Made by a program: the position numbers and the translations under genes. Positions 32,008 to 38,328 of a stretch of DNA of 40,408 bases are shown one piece after another. The DNA is from a virus, in IMG/VR virus record IMGVR_UViG_3300049911_000068, positions 1-40,408 of that record. One strand, given 5' to 3'. The notes under the pieces were generated by a model. That model was not told the origin of the DNA and did no database searches. It worked only from the letters and a program-made list of their open reading frames with translations. Each line of letters begins with the position of its first letter. Position 1 is the first letter of the stretch.

Positions 32008-32189
32008 TTCTCACCTTCGCATTTCTTGATTTCGGTATGTAACGTGTTTATAAAGTCATAACGAACGTCGGATTTTTGCCTCAAAGCCCATCGAAGGGCA
32101 TCTAATCTGCCTATCCTTCTCGCTTCGCGGCACATTTTGCAACCACACCCCAATTTCTTATCTCGTTTTTCAAACGCCGACTTGCTCAT
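32004..32189 (-). CDS. Small Cys-knuckle protein, 61 aa
   Basis: I place the start at 32189 because GGAGAAAA lies 6 bases upstream; in-frame ATGs at 32225 and 32243 lack good sites. CGCKMC near residue 15 forms a compact Cys cluster followed by a basic helix (REARRIGRLDALRWALRQK). Possibly a metal-binding or DNA-associated factor. Confidence 0.55.
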   Translation of the reverse strand: MSKSAFEKRDKKLGCGCKMCREARRIGRLDALRWALRQKSDVRYDFINTLHTEIKKCEGEK

Positions 32190-32229
32190 CAACTTTTCTC
32201 CGCGACTGCCTTGCGATTGCTCCATAAAA

Positions 32230-32385
32230 TCATTTCTTTTCAATAGCTTCTGCTATCGCCCCTAAAACTAATATAAGCGAAGCTAAACCTGCGATTACAA
32301 ATAACTTCCAAGATAGAAATAATCCTATTATTGCGACGGAAACTAATATCAAAGCTATCGTAAAACTTGTTTGTGGCCCACTCAT
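32230..32385 (-). CDS. Two-helix membrane protein, 51 aa
   Basis: Start overlaps the preceding stop (ATGA). Two predicted membrane helices (SFTIALILVSVAIIGLFL and LFVIAGLASLILVLGAI) separated by SWK. Role unknown; phage early arms often carry such host-membrane proteins. Confidence 0.6.
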   Translation of the reverse strand: MSGPQTSFTIALILVSVAIIGLFLSWKLFVIAGLASLILVLGAIAEAIEKK

Positions 32386-32549
32386 TTCTTTTCTACCGCC
32401 TTTCGCATATTCCACTTTAGTATTTCCTTATTTAGCTCTCTATACGCTTTTGTGCGGACTTTGAGCAATGCCCGTCGCTCGTCTATATCGCCTTTGAGGG
32501 ACGCCAAAGCTATTTTCGCCTCGTTATATTGCTGAGTAGTTTCAATCAT
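32382..32549 (-). CDS. Coiled-coil micro-protein, 55 aa
   Basis: AAGGAGAAG precedes the ATG. Charged helix throughout (NEAKIALASLKGDIDERRALL). Chained to the membrane protein by a 4-base overlap. Confidence 0.6.
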   Translation of the reverse strand: MIETTQQYNEAKIALASLKGDIDERRALLKVRTKAYRELNKEILKWNMRKAVEKK

Positions 32550-32569
32550 TATCGTATCTTCTCCTTAAA

Positions 32570-32728
32570 TCAATCCATCGGGTTCTTATACCAATCATAA
32601 ACGCCGTCGAATCCTGAAACAATGGCGACGATTATTAAGCCGCCGATGCAACCAACCAAAAACGGGAATACCCACAATGGCAATGTTATTAACATAATCG
32701 TATCGTTACGTGTCCATTTTCTACTCAT
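32570..32728 (-). CDS. Small membrane protein, 52 aa
   Basis: One or two hydrophobic segments (MLITLPLWVFPFLVGCIGGL then IIVAIVSGF), short acidic C-terminus (DGVYDWYKNPMD). Start overlaps the stop of the gene at 32725-32844. GGAG lies upstream within that gene. Confidence 0.55.
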   Translation of the reverse strand: MSRKWTRNDTIMLITLPLWVFPFLVGCIGGLIIVAIVSGFDGVYDWYKNPMD

Positions 32729-32844
32729 CTAATTTTCTCCACAAACGCTATGACATTCGGCGCGTGTTGCCAGACATATTCAGCAACCTTCATAGCGGGT
32801 TGCCATAACAAAACGCCGAACACAAATCCCGTCCAAAATTTCAT
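32725..32844 (-). CDS. Micro-protein, 39 aa
   Basis: Starts on the 4-base overlap with the gene at 32841-33002; GGGGACGAG serves as ribosome site. N-terminal hydrophobic segment (FWTGFVFGVLLW). Possibly membrane-anchored. Confidence 0.5.
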   Translation of the reverse strand: MKFWTGFVFGVLLWQPAMKVAEYVWQHAPNVIAFVEKIR

Positions 32845-33002
32845 TCTCGTCCCCACCTGTTTATAATCCGCTCGTTATGTTTTCTGCGCCTGTGCCTGCG
32901 AATTGTGTCGAAGGTATAAAATACCGTGCCGACGAACATTGCGGCGAAAATCAGCAGGTTAAAAGGGTCGATGTGGGTTTTGATTATCAAAAGATTCAAC
33001 AT
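32841..33002 (-). CDS. Single-pass membrane protein, 53 aa
   Basis: A strong GGAGGAG site precedes the ATG at 33002; the longer reading is a shadow. One membrane helix (FNLLIFAAMFVGTVFYTF), then a basic tail (RRHRRRKHNERIINR). Confidence 0.6.
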   Translation of the reverse strand: MLNLLIIKTHIDPFNLLIFAAMFVGTVFYTFDTIRRHRRRKHNERIINRWGRE

Positions 33003-33163
33003 TCTGCTCCTCCAGACATTCTTTTTAATTTTCTTTCTGCTTCTTTTTTTGATTTGAACGGCAGCGCGTAGTGTATTTGTCCGGCCTCGTCTTTTATAAA
33101 CCACTTCCAAACATATTTAGTAACAAGAACCGCAATTCTCCGATGAACAACTTTTGGGGTCAT
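32996..33163 (-). CDS. Basic small protein, 55 aa
   Basis: AAGGAGAAAA lies 6 bases before the ATG. Residues LVTKYVWKWFIKDEAGQIHYALPFKSKKEAERKLKR look like a small alpha/beta nucleic-acid-binding fold. It is the first gene after the hairpin-bearing leader and heads a chain of tiny overlapping genes. Confidence 0.6.
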   Translation of the reverse strand: MTPKVVHRRIAVLVTKYVWKWFIKDEAGQIHYALPFKSKKEAERKLKRMSGGAEC

Positions 33164-33277
33164 TTGCGTTTTCTCCTTAACCTACTCTTATTGAGTTCGA
33201 CCAATTTATTGTAAAAGACGACAGGGCGATTGTAATAATCATAACTTGAGAGATAACAGCGAAATCGTTTTATGTCA

Positions 33278-33299
33278 CCCTCGACCACGAAGCCGAGGG
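33278..33299 (-). promoter_or_regulatory. Hairpin identical to 1528-1549, in leader
   Basis: Exact 22-base match, on the opposite strand, to the left-arm hairpin. It lies in the leader of the minus operon, about 115 bases upstream of the first ATG and about 30 bases after the predicted transcription start. Sense orientation is the same relative to downstream genes at both sites. Confidence 0.6.
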
Positions 33300-33336
33300 C
33301 TAAACGATAAACAATCAGCTAACGGGTATTGCTTTG

Positions 33337-33365
33337 ATGATAACGAAATAAAACGCACAAATCAA
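33337..33365 (-). promoter_or_regulatory. Promoter of the 33163-29026 minus arm
   Basis: Minus strand TTGATT (33365-33360), 17-base spacer, TATCAT (33342-33337). It would produce a leader containing the shared hairpin. Confidence 0.5.
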
Positions 33366-33546
33366 GTATATTTTGCACTTTATTGCAGGTATTTAGCAAA
33401 ATTGAAGGGTGGATTTAACGAGTGTAACGGTTGTATTGAACATTGGCGGTTATTTACACAAAAACAAGGGTCGGTTATCCTTCCGAACCCAATATCACCT
33501 TTTAGTTATAGTTTTTCGATTCTAAGAGCCAAAAACATACTCTATG

Positions 33547-33798
33547 CTATGGTTTCGCGGTCTTAAAAGGGTGATTGACAGGCAACTTGCGCCGAGTTAT
33601 ACCAGAATAAGGCCGAAGGTGAAAAAGCGGACATCCTTTATCTGTGCAATTCGTTACTTCGTCGCGGTCATAGCCGACGCATTCCGCACATTGCATCTTT
33701 ATTGCAGCGCGTGGGCCTGCCTTGCCTGTCAAGCAGCGGTCATATAGTTTTCTGAAACTTTCCGGCACTACAAATTGTCTCGGTTCTAATCTTTCCAT
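33547..33798 (-). CDS. Cys-rich small protein, 83 aa
   Basis: GAAAGGAGAAACC precedes the ATG at 33798. Residues QFVVPESFRKLYDRCLTGKAGPRAAIKMQCAECVGY then EVTNCTDKGCPLFHLRPY match a known small phage protein with CxxC and CxxxxC pairs (IKAKCLECMGYxxxEVxxCxxxxCPLxxxRP), probably zinc-binding. It has its own promoter with a clear leader and ribosome site. Function not established. Confidence 0.75.
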   Translation of the reverse strand: MERLEPRQFVVPESFRKLYDRCLTGKAGPRAAIKMQCAECVGYDRDEVTNCTDKGCPLFHLRPYSGITRRKLPVNHPFKTAKP

Positions 33799-33817
33799 TG
33801 GTTTCTCCTTTCGCACA

Positions 33818-33845
33818 ATTCTACCAAAATTCCCTTGCAAGTCAA
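33818..33845 (-). promoter_or_regulatory. Promoter for the 33547-33798 gene
   Basis: Minus strand TTGACT (33845-33840), 16-base spacer, TAGAAT (33823-33818). The -35 lies in a 14-base sequence (TTCGTTTGACTTGC) that also surrounds the -35 of the promoter at 40353. A plus-strand TTGCAA-N15-TATAAT (33835-33861) overlaps it. Confidence 0.65.
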
Positions 33846-33886
33846 ACGAAATCTGTATAATAGCCGCAAATTGAGAGGATTCACGG

Positions 33887-34036
33887 ATGATAAAATATGA
33901 GCTTTTGGTCGTTGCCTGCTACGCAGCACAGCTTATCGGCTGCCTTATGATAACGAAGGGCCTGGGTGAGCTATTCCAGGCCCTGAAAATAATACTGACT
34001 TTCACCAGCAATACGGTGTTATCGCCGCCAGAGTAA
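33887..34036 (+). CDS. Possible small membrane ORF, 49 aa
   Basis: GAGAGGA lies 7 bases before the ATG, and a possible promoter (TTGCAA-N15-TATAAT, 33835-33861) sits upstream. The product would have a hydrophobic N-terminus (YELLVVACYAAQLIGCLM). Against it: an 8-bp GC hairpin, better explained as a terminator for the opposite strand, lies inside, and it overlaps the minus gene at 34002-34106 by 35 bases. Confidence 0.3.
   Translation: MIKYELLVVACYAAQLIGCLMITKGLGELFQALKIILTFTSNTVLSPPE
33958..33983 (-). terminator. Inverted repeat after the 34002-34106 gene
   Basis: GGGCCTGG/CCAGGCCC, 8-bp perfect stem, 10-base loop, 18 bases after the minus-strand stop. Following bases on the minus strand are TTCGTTATC, only partly T-rich. 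Confidence 0.5.
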
Positions 34037-34106
34037 GACCTTCGAGAACGATAAACAGTATCGCTATCGTTAGAACAAACGCCACAAATATCAAGAATGT
34101 TCGCAT
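34002..34106 (-). CDS. Membrane micro-protein, 34 aa
   Basis: AGGAGATAACA precedes the ATG. Almost entirely one hydrophobic helix (FLIFVAFVLTIAILFIVL). Likely a small membrane peptide; role unknown. Confidence 0.5.
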   Translation of the reverse strand: MRTFLIFVAFVLTIAILFIVLEGLTLAAITPYCW

Positions 34107-34115
34107 TGTTATCTC

Positions 34116-34328
34116 CTAAACTCTTATACGCTTGTCGAATTTGCCGCACCAGTCATCTTTTGCCACAATGGGCCAGCCGGTATCAACGCCAGAATCAATG
34201 CCGTCAGTAACGCCGTTAGTAAATACCGATGGCACAACTGTCGGCGGATTAAAGCAACAACGAACGTGTTGACCGTCGTGATGCGGTCTGCTAAACCTGC
34301 AATTTTCACAAGATTCTGTTTCTCTCAT
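34116..34328 (-). CDS. Small Cys-rich protein (CxxC...DWCGKF family), 70 aa
   Basis: Weak AAGG upstream. CENCRF near residues 7-12, RCCFNPPTVVPSVF in the middle, WPIVAKDDWCGKF near the end. Same family as 3363-3545, with a longer spacer between Pro-Pro and WCG. Probably one zinc site. Families of this kind are common in phage early regions; function unknown. Confidence 0.7.
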   Translation of the reverse strand: MRETESCENCRFSRPHHDGQHVRCCFNPPTVVPSVFTNGVTDGIDSGVDTGWPIVAKDDWCGKFDKRIRV

Positions 34329-34342
34329 AGTTTGCCTTCGTT

Positions 34343-34639
34343 CTAAAGCGTTTTTCCTGATTCTATCGGGAAATCCGGCGCAAGTAAATGTTCATCGCAA
34401 ACAGGCGTCAAGGGCAAATGACTCTTGCCGCTCTCTTTTACTGTAATCATTCCCATTGAAGGCGCCTTGAACTGGCATAGCATCGTCCACATCTTTTTCT
34501 TTTCCCTGCCACACTCTGCACACGGAAGAGGTTTGTTATAAATCAGGAAACGAATGGCTTGTCTTTGCTCCTCTTTGAACGTCTTGTTCGGTTTCGCCTC
34601 ATAAATTGAGACATAAAGAATTTCGGCCTTTTTCTTCAT
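34343..34639 (-). CDS. Hypothetical Cys-containing protein, 98 aa
   Basis: GCGGGGGAAATGTTGAA precedes the ATG. CAEC (about residues 39-42) followed at a distance by CDEH could bind a metal. The frame is open upstream of the chosen ATG without another good start. Function unknown. Confidence 0.55.
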   Translation of the reverse strand: MKKKAEILYVSIYEAKPNKTFKEEQRQAIRFLIYNKPLPCAECGREKKKMWTMLCQFKAPSMGMITVKESGKSHLPLTPVCDEHLLAPDFPIESGKTL

Positions 34640-34689
34640 TTCAACATTTCCCCCGCTTCTATCGCGGACAGCATAGCCCGCCTGATTAC

Positions 34690-35130
34690 TTAAACACTGA
34701 AAGTAATTGTGCTTTTCAGCTCAATCGCTTTTTCGAGAAAACCAACAAACAAATCCACCCAATCGTAGTATTCTTTTTTGTGTTTAACTTTGTCGCCGCG
34801 AATTGAACAATGTTTGACCATATCGTAGTCGTGAAGATAAAGCACGGGCAACGCCTTAAACTCTGCGATAATTGGTTTCAATTCAGCAAGCCATTTTTTT
34901 GTGCCTTCAACGGTCATTTTGCCCGTCTCGGCATCAAATAAATCTTTTCTTTTTACTGTTTGCCACCAACTTAAATCGCTGTGGCCGGAGCTTGCGTTGA
35001 TAACAGCAAATAATCCGCCGCCGTTGTAACAGTCGCGGAAATAACCCGCTTCAACAGCGTCCTTGCTTACCTCGAATCCTCGAATCTGATTTTCGCGTGG
35101 CAAATTGTCAATGTATAAATCTGCACCCAT
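34690..35130 (-). CDS. Conserved phage/bacterial protein of unknown function, 146 aa
   Basis: AGGAGGG precedes the ATG. It opens with MGADLYI and contains AGYFRDCYNGGGLFAV ... LSWWQTV. I recognise this MGADLYI...YFRDSYN...LSWW pattern in many phage and bacterial proteins whose function is unknown. No signal peptide. Middle and C-terminus are helical (GTKKWLAELKPIIAEFK, WVDLFVGFLEKAIEL). Confidence 0.7.
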   Translation of the reverse strand: MGADLYIDNLPRENQIRGFEVSKDAVEAGYFRDCYNGGGLFAVINASSGHSDLSWWQTVKRKDLFDAETGKMTVEGTKKWLAELKPIIAEFKALPVLYLHDYDMVKHCSIRGDKVKHKKEYYDWVDLFVGFLEKAIELKSTITFSV

Positions 35131-35142
35131 TGTAAAACCCTC

Positions 35143-35292
35143 CTAAAATAGTAAAGTTATGTCAGGCCTGATTCTTTCGTAAAGCATTGTCATTCCCCAA
35201 AAATACAACCAAAATTTTCCATAGCCACAAGGGCAAGCTTTGCCAATAAGTTCAATTATTCTTTTCCAGTGCCTGCACTTTTCGCAAAGCAT
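35143..35292 (-). CDS. Small zinc-knuckle protein, 49 aa
   Basis: AGGGGGG lies 6 bases upstream of the ATG. LCEKCRHW and ACPCGYG give a CxxC plus CxC pair. Short C-terminal hydrophobic part (FWLYFWGMTML). Confidence 0.55.
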   Translation of the reverse strand: MLCEKCRHWKRIIELIGKACPCGYGKFWLYFWGMTMLYERIRPDITLLF

Positions 35293-35303
35293 AAGAAGCC
35301 CCC

Positions 35304-35744
35304 CTATATTGCTTGGATTATTGTATATCCGATTGCCGACAAGCGGTTAAGACCGTCGAGCATATACAAATCTGAGTATTTGCCCTTGCTTTGTTGCCAG
35401 TTTGCAAACCGTGCACCGATTTTTTCGGCCTTTTTTGTGGCTTGCTCTTGTGTAATTTTGCCGGTCTTATAATTAGCTAATATCGCCTTTGTTTCGTCGC
35501 ACTGTCCACAATGGTTATAAAGTTTCTGGTCGTCAATAGTTAATCCCTCCAACGCAGCCGTGAATTTGTCGTAACCGTAACCGCCCGCATATCCCTGTTG
35601 AATATCTTTGCCGTAATCCCAAACATCGACCATAACGCGACTTTGGCTATAGTGTGCTTGCACGGTTGCGACCTCTTTGCCGTCTTTAAGAATTACCCAG
35701 GCGGATATGCTTTTGCCTGCCGCTGTTTCTCTAATCTGTTTCAT
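35304..35744 (-). CDS. Hypothetical early protein, 146 aa
   Basis: I start at 35744, where AGGAGG sits 8 bases upstream. Beta-rich N-terminus (ISAWVILKDGKEVATVQAHYSQSRVMVDVWDYGK), then GYAGGYGYDKFTAALEGL ... YNHCGQCDE. I know this as a phage-associated protein (DGKxVAxVxAHYSxSRVxVDVW...GYGYDKFTAAL) with no established function. It is the first gene after a structured leader and a clear promoter, so likely early and regulated at the RNA level. Confidence 0.65.
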   Translation of the reverse strand: MKQIRETAAGKSISAWVILKDGKEVATVQAHYSQSRVMVDVWDYGKDIQQGYAGGYGYDKFTAALEGLTIDDQKLYNHCGQCDETKAILANYKTGKITQEQATKKAEKIGARFANWQQSKGKYSDLYMLDGLNRLSAIGYTIIQAI

Positions 35745-35807
35745 CGTATTTCCTCCTGTTTGACGTTCCCTCAATGTTTTATTAAGCATCCTTAAGATAA
35801 TTGCGAC

Positions 35808-35902
35808 GGCAGGACAAGGGGTTTAATTGTTTGGTCGTCAAGCAATTACCACGTGGACCTCACTGCTTTGTTCGGCCATATCGTTAGTCCCTGTGTCCTG
35901 CC
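35808..35902 (-). ncRNA. Structured 5' leader of the 35304-35744 gene
   Basis: On the minus strand GGCAGGACA (35902-35894) pairs with TGTCCTGCC (35816-35808), extended by AGGG/CCCT after one bulge: about 13 bp closing a domain of some 70 bases. Inside, AAGCAGT pairs with ATTGCTT around a CCACGTGG palindrome. The helix begins within about 6 bases of the predicted transcription start. A cis-regulatory RNA or protein-binding leader is likely; class not recognised. Confidence 0.55.
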
Positions 35903-35914
35903 ATCTCACTTTAT

Positions 35915-35942
35915 AATATAACATATTTTCAGGAAAAAGCAA
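35915..35942 (-). promoter_or_regulatory. Promoter for the structured leader (minus)
   Basis: TTGCTT (35942-35937), 16-base spacer, TATATT (35920-35915) on the minus strand. Divergent with the promoter at 35953-35980. Confidence 0.5.
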
Positions 35943-35952
35943 CAGAATAATG

Positions 35953-35980
35953 TTGACAACAATAAAATATGTTATATAGT
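35953..35980 (+). promoter_or_regulatory. Promoter for the replication genes
   Basis: TTGACA (35953-35958), 16-base spacer, TATAGT (35975-35980). It lies 52 bases before the ATG of the replication-initiator-like gene. Confidence 0.7.
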
Positions 35981-36032
35981 GTTGCAAGATTAAACGGATT
36001 TAACGATTGTATCAGGTTTAAGGAGATTCGCT

Positions 36033-36743
36033 ATGTCTGGCTATATACCGCTCTTCAGCTCCCTTATCAGCTCATCGGTTTGGAATGAGGATTCAGATAC
36101 CTGCAAGGTCTGGATAACGCTTATGGCAATGTCGGACAAGGACGGCATTATTGAAGGCAGTGCCGTCGGCATTGCGCCAATAGCTCGTGTTTCGGTTGAA
36201 GCGTGCAAAAAGGCAATAGAGATTTTAGAATCGCCCGACGAAAACAGCCGGTCGAAAGAATACGAAGGTCGGCGGCTTTTGCCGATTGAAGGCGGCTGGA
36301 AACTGGTAAATCACGAAAAATACAAGAATCTCGCCCGAAGCCGAGCCGCTTATTATCAAGCGTGGCGGGAACAGAGAAAACAACAAATCCCGCCCGTTCC
36401 GCTCAAAAACGCAATTTGTCCGTCTTTACAACAAGTCAAGGATGAATGTTTCAAACAAGGTATGCCCGATACCGAAGCGGAATTATTACACGCTAACTAT
36501 GCCAAAAAAGGATGGGTCGATGGAAATAACATACCAATAATAGATTTGGTCGCTTGTGTAACACAATGGCGATTAAGAAAACCAGAATTTGACGCCAAAA
36601 AACCAACAAATGAAAAATTAACGCCGCCAACTTCGCGTCTGCCCACCTATAAACACGAAGCCGTTAAGTTAGGCGATATAGCAACTCTCGCTCAGCGTCA
36701 ACAAATTGCGGAAGAAGCTGGATTGAAAAGGCAAAACTTATGA
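36033..36743 (+). CDS. Replication initiator / replisome organiser-like protein
   Basis: 236 aa after AAGGAGA. The N-terminal region (FSSLISSSVWNEDSDTCKVWITLMAMSDKDGIIEGS ... APIARVSVEACKKAIEIL) is a winged-helix pattern found in phage replication proteins, followed by PDENSRSKEYEGRRLLPIEGGW. The C-terminal part (FKQGMPDTEAELLHANYAKKGWVDGNNIPIIDLVACVTQWRL) matches a helicase-loader-type module (FxxxNxxxGWxxxxxxIxDWxAxxxxW). It probably binds the origin and recruits a host helicase. The next gene overlaps by 4 bases. Confidence 0.75.
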   Translation: MSGYIPLFSSLISSSVWNEDSDTCKVWITLMAMSDKDGIIEGSAVGIAPIARVSVEACKKAIEILESPDENSRSKEYEGRRLLPIEGGWKLVNHEKYKNLARSRAAYYQAWREQRKQQIPPVPLKNAICPSLQQVKDECFKQGMPDTEAELLHANYAKKGWVDGNNIPIIDLVACVTQWRLRKPEFDAKKPTNEKLTPPTSRLPTYKHEAVKLGDIATLAQRQQIAEEAGLKRQNL

Positions 36744-36991
36744 AACTAAAGAAAAATAAAAGGGAACGGGCTTTTCAAGAAGAAGCCATATTAGACGGCT
36801 ACGAAGTCCTATCAAAAGGTTGGCCTGATTTTTTATTATATAAACAATTAACTAATAAAGCTGTTTTTGTTGAGGTGAAACGCAAACAAAAACACGTAAC
36901 ACTAAAAATGGGGCTTAGTAAACATCAACAAAGAGTCCACGAAATATTAAAAAATCTCGGATTAAACGTAAAAACAATTTATATTGAATAA
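36740..36991 (+). CDS. VRR-NUC-like nuclease
   Basis: 83 aa. GWPDFLLYKQLTNKAVFVEVKRKQ carries the PD-(D/E)xK signature of the VRR-NUC family (G-x-P-D ... x-x-E-x-K), with KHQQRVHEILKNLGL after it. VRR-NUC proteins cut branched DNA or assist replication restart, and in phages are usually near the replication genes. The length is typical of stand-alone phage versions. Overlaps the initiator stop (ATGA). Confidence 0.75.
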   Translation: MKLKKNKRERAFQEEAILDGYEVLSKGWPDFLLYKQLTNKAVFVEVKRKQKHVTLKMGLSKHQQRVHEILKNLGLNVKTIYIE

Positions 36992-37129
36992 TCTAATAAG
37001 ATAAAGACAACTACAACTACAGCTACAGACAGTGAAACACACGCAAACATACGATTGTTGCGCAACCATTAAAGTTGTTGCAAACTGTTTCAGAGAACAT
37101 ATTGAGAAAAATAACGTAAAATCCTGATT
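36992..37129 (+). other. Intergenic region before terS with palindrome
   Basis: 138 bases. A palindrome GTTGCGCAAC (37057-37066) and a related GTTGTTGCAAAC (37074-37085) lie upstream of terS. A CTACAACTACAGCTACAG simple stretch precedes them. TAAAAT (37117-37122) is 7 bases from the terS ATG, with no good -35. Could include an operator or the packaging site, by position. Confidence 0.4.
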
Positions 37130-37750
37130 ATGAGAAAACTTAACACACGACAACTAAAATTCTGTGAAGAATATGTAAAAGGGGGTTGCATAAACGCCAC
37201 AAGTGCTTATATAGCAGCAGGTTATAAAACAACCAACCTTGCTTGCCGCGTAGAAGCGTGCACAAACTTAACAAGGCCTAACATTCTTGCTTATATTGAA
37301 AAACTTAAACAAGAATATAAAATTAACGCCGAAATAACCGCAGATTGGTGCATAAATCAACATATTATAGAAATTAACGCAGCAAGAGAAAGAGGAGATG
37401 GTGCTACTGCAACCGCTAATATAGCCTGGATTGGTAAAACTAAAGGCATTTACAGTGATGGTATTGTCGATAATACCGATAAAATTCGCGAAATTGATGA
37501 ATCGAGAAAAACTATGCTGCGTGAGGTTGCTTCTAAAATAATCAATTCAAAGCCGTTATTGCTCGACAAAGGCGATACAGGCGTCGCACCTGATACACAG
37601 GGCATAGCCGTAAGGGCCTTTGTTGCCGCGCCAGTGCAAAAAGTAGGGGTAGAGGGTGATATTGCATTGCCTGCTTTGAGTTCGTCGATTGTAGAGCCGA
37701 TAAACGATTCCGGGAGTGCGCAAGAAAAGTCCCCTGCGCCTTCGGTCTGA
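37130..37750 (+). CDS. terS: Terminase small subunit
   Basis: 206 aa. The N-terminus LNTRQLKFCEEYVKGGCINATSAYIAAGY is the helix-turn-helix of the Terminase_2 family, followed by RPNILAYIEKLKQEY and a helical oligomerisation segment. The C-terminal 60 residues are Pro/Ala/Ser-rich and probably bind the large subunit. It recognises phage DNA and starts packaging. No Shine-Dalgarno is present, and TAAAAT lies 7 bases upstream, so it may be leaderless. Confidence 0.85.
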   Translation: MRKLNTRQLKFCEEYVKGGCINATSAYIAAGYKTTNLACRVEACTNLTRPNILAYIEKLKQEYKINAEITADWCINQHIIEINAARERGDGATATANIAWIGKTKGIYSDGIVDNTDKIREIDESRKTMLREVASKIINSKPLLLDKGDTGVAPDTQGIAVRAFVAAPVQKVGVEGDIALPALSSSIVEPINDSGSAQEKSPAPSV

Positions 37751-37761
37751 CGCAAGGGACT
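37728..37761. terminator. Bidirectional terminator at the end of terS
   Basis: AGTCCCCTGCG pairs with CGCAAGGGACT (10 of 11 bp). It includes the terS stop. Minus-strand transcripts would end with TTTTCTTG, a good T-run; plus-strand transcripts end in TATATTAT. It serves the convergent gene at 37765-37842. Confidence 0.65.
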
Positions 37762-37764
37762 ATA

Positions 37765-37842
37765 TTATAAACAACGCCATTGATATACTTCTGGTTTACG
37801 TTCAAACCATTTACTGTAAATCCATCTGATTAGCGTAATCAT
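37765..37842 (-). CDS. Micro-ORF at the end of a structured RNA, 25 aa
   Basis: GAAAGGGG lies 6 bases before the minus-strand ATG. Encodes a basic aromatic peptide (LIRWIYSKWFERKPEVY). It follows a leader of about 240 bases and ends at the bidirectional terminator. Confidence 0.4.
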   Translation of the reverse strand: MITLIRWIYSKWFERKPEVYQWRCL

Positions 37843-38084
37843 TTTTATCCCCTTTCGTATAATTGCGTGGGCTTCACAGTTTATTCCAGCCCACAACTGG
37901 CTCAAGCACTTTAACGGCTGCTTGCCTCACCGTAAGTTTATAATTGCGGGCGTGCCGGTTGTGTAGGAAGTTTGGTGAACCTTACCGACACGCCGTTACA
38001 CAGAAGAAGGAATTGAGAAGAGCTTGGCGGTTTCGTTCCTCGGTTAAATTAGTGGCTTTGCGCCTTACCGGTATCCGCCGCCGT
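37843..38084 (-). ncRNA. Candidate structured RNA / long leader
   Basis: No gene fits this 242-base stretch. On the minus strand an 11-bp helix with one U-G pair (37994-37984 with 37959-37949) encloses a smaller AAG-UU/AA-CUU hairpin, and GTGGGCT/AGCCCAC (37894-37867) forms another. The U-G pair would be a C-A mismatch on the plus strand, favouring minus transcription. An extended -10 lies at its 5' end and a terminator beyond its 3' end. Confidence 0.5.
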
Positions 38085-38093
38085 ATTATAACA
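38085..38093 (-). promoter_or_regulatory. Extended -10 promoter for the structured RNA
   Basis: Minus strand TGTTATAAT (TGn plus perfect -10). No convincing -35. Confidence 0.45.
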
Positions 38094-38104
38094 GGCGTCC
38101 GTGC

Positions 38105-38284
38105 CTAATCGCTATCCCTTGTAACCTTGCACTGATTGAATACTTCAAAGGCTTCTGCCGGCGATGTAAAGCTTTGTGGTTTGCCTAATGCACCAGAACA
38201 ATGCTCAATCTCGTGCGTTGTATAATCATCACAGGTTGTCTCGTGCCTGATTATACATAGTTCGATGGTGTATTCTATTCTCAT
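38105..38284 (-). CDS. Hypothetical protein, 59 aa
   Basis: AGGAGG lies 8 bases before the ATG at 38284 (a TTG two codons upstream is less likely). MRIEYTIELCIIRHETTCDDYTTHEIEHCSG: four cysteines and several histidines could bind zinc. Function unknown. Confidence 0.55.
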   Translation of the reverse strand: MRIEYTIELCIIRHETTCDDYTTHEIEHCSGALGKPQSFTSPAEAFEVFNQCKVTRDSD

Positions 38285-38328
38285 TTTCAATCCTCCTATT
38301 CACTTGTCAATTCATTTAGGTCTATTTG

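Larger units (their letters stand above)
33164..33546 (-). other. Leader and gene-poor stretch of the right arm
   Basis: No secure gene. The minus strand carries a promoter (33337-33365) and a leader of about 165 bases holding the hairpin at 33278-33299. A second possible minus -10 (TACAAT, 33213-33208) lies nearer the first gene. The plus strand is open from TTG 33246 to 33566 (106 aa) but has no credible start. 33366-33546 shows nothing else. Confidence 0.5.

Noticed and set aside
33246-33566. Open plus-strand frame of 106 codons
   Set aside because: It starts with a weak TTG, has no Shine-Dalgarno, reads through the conserved hairpin and ends inside the opposite-strand gene; codon use is not decisive. 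Kept only as a note.
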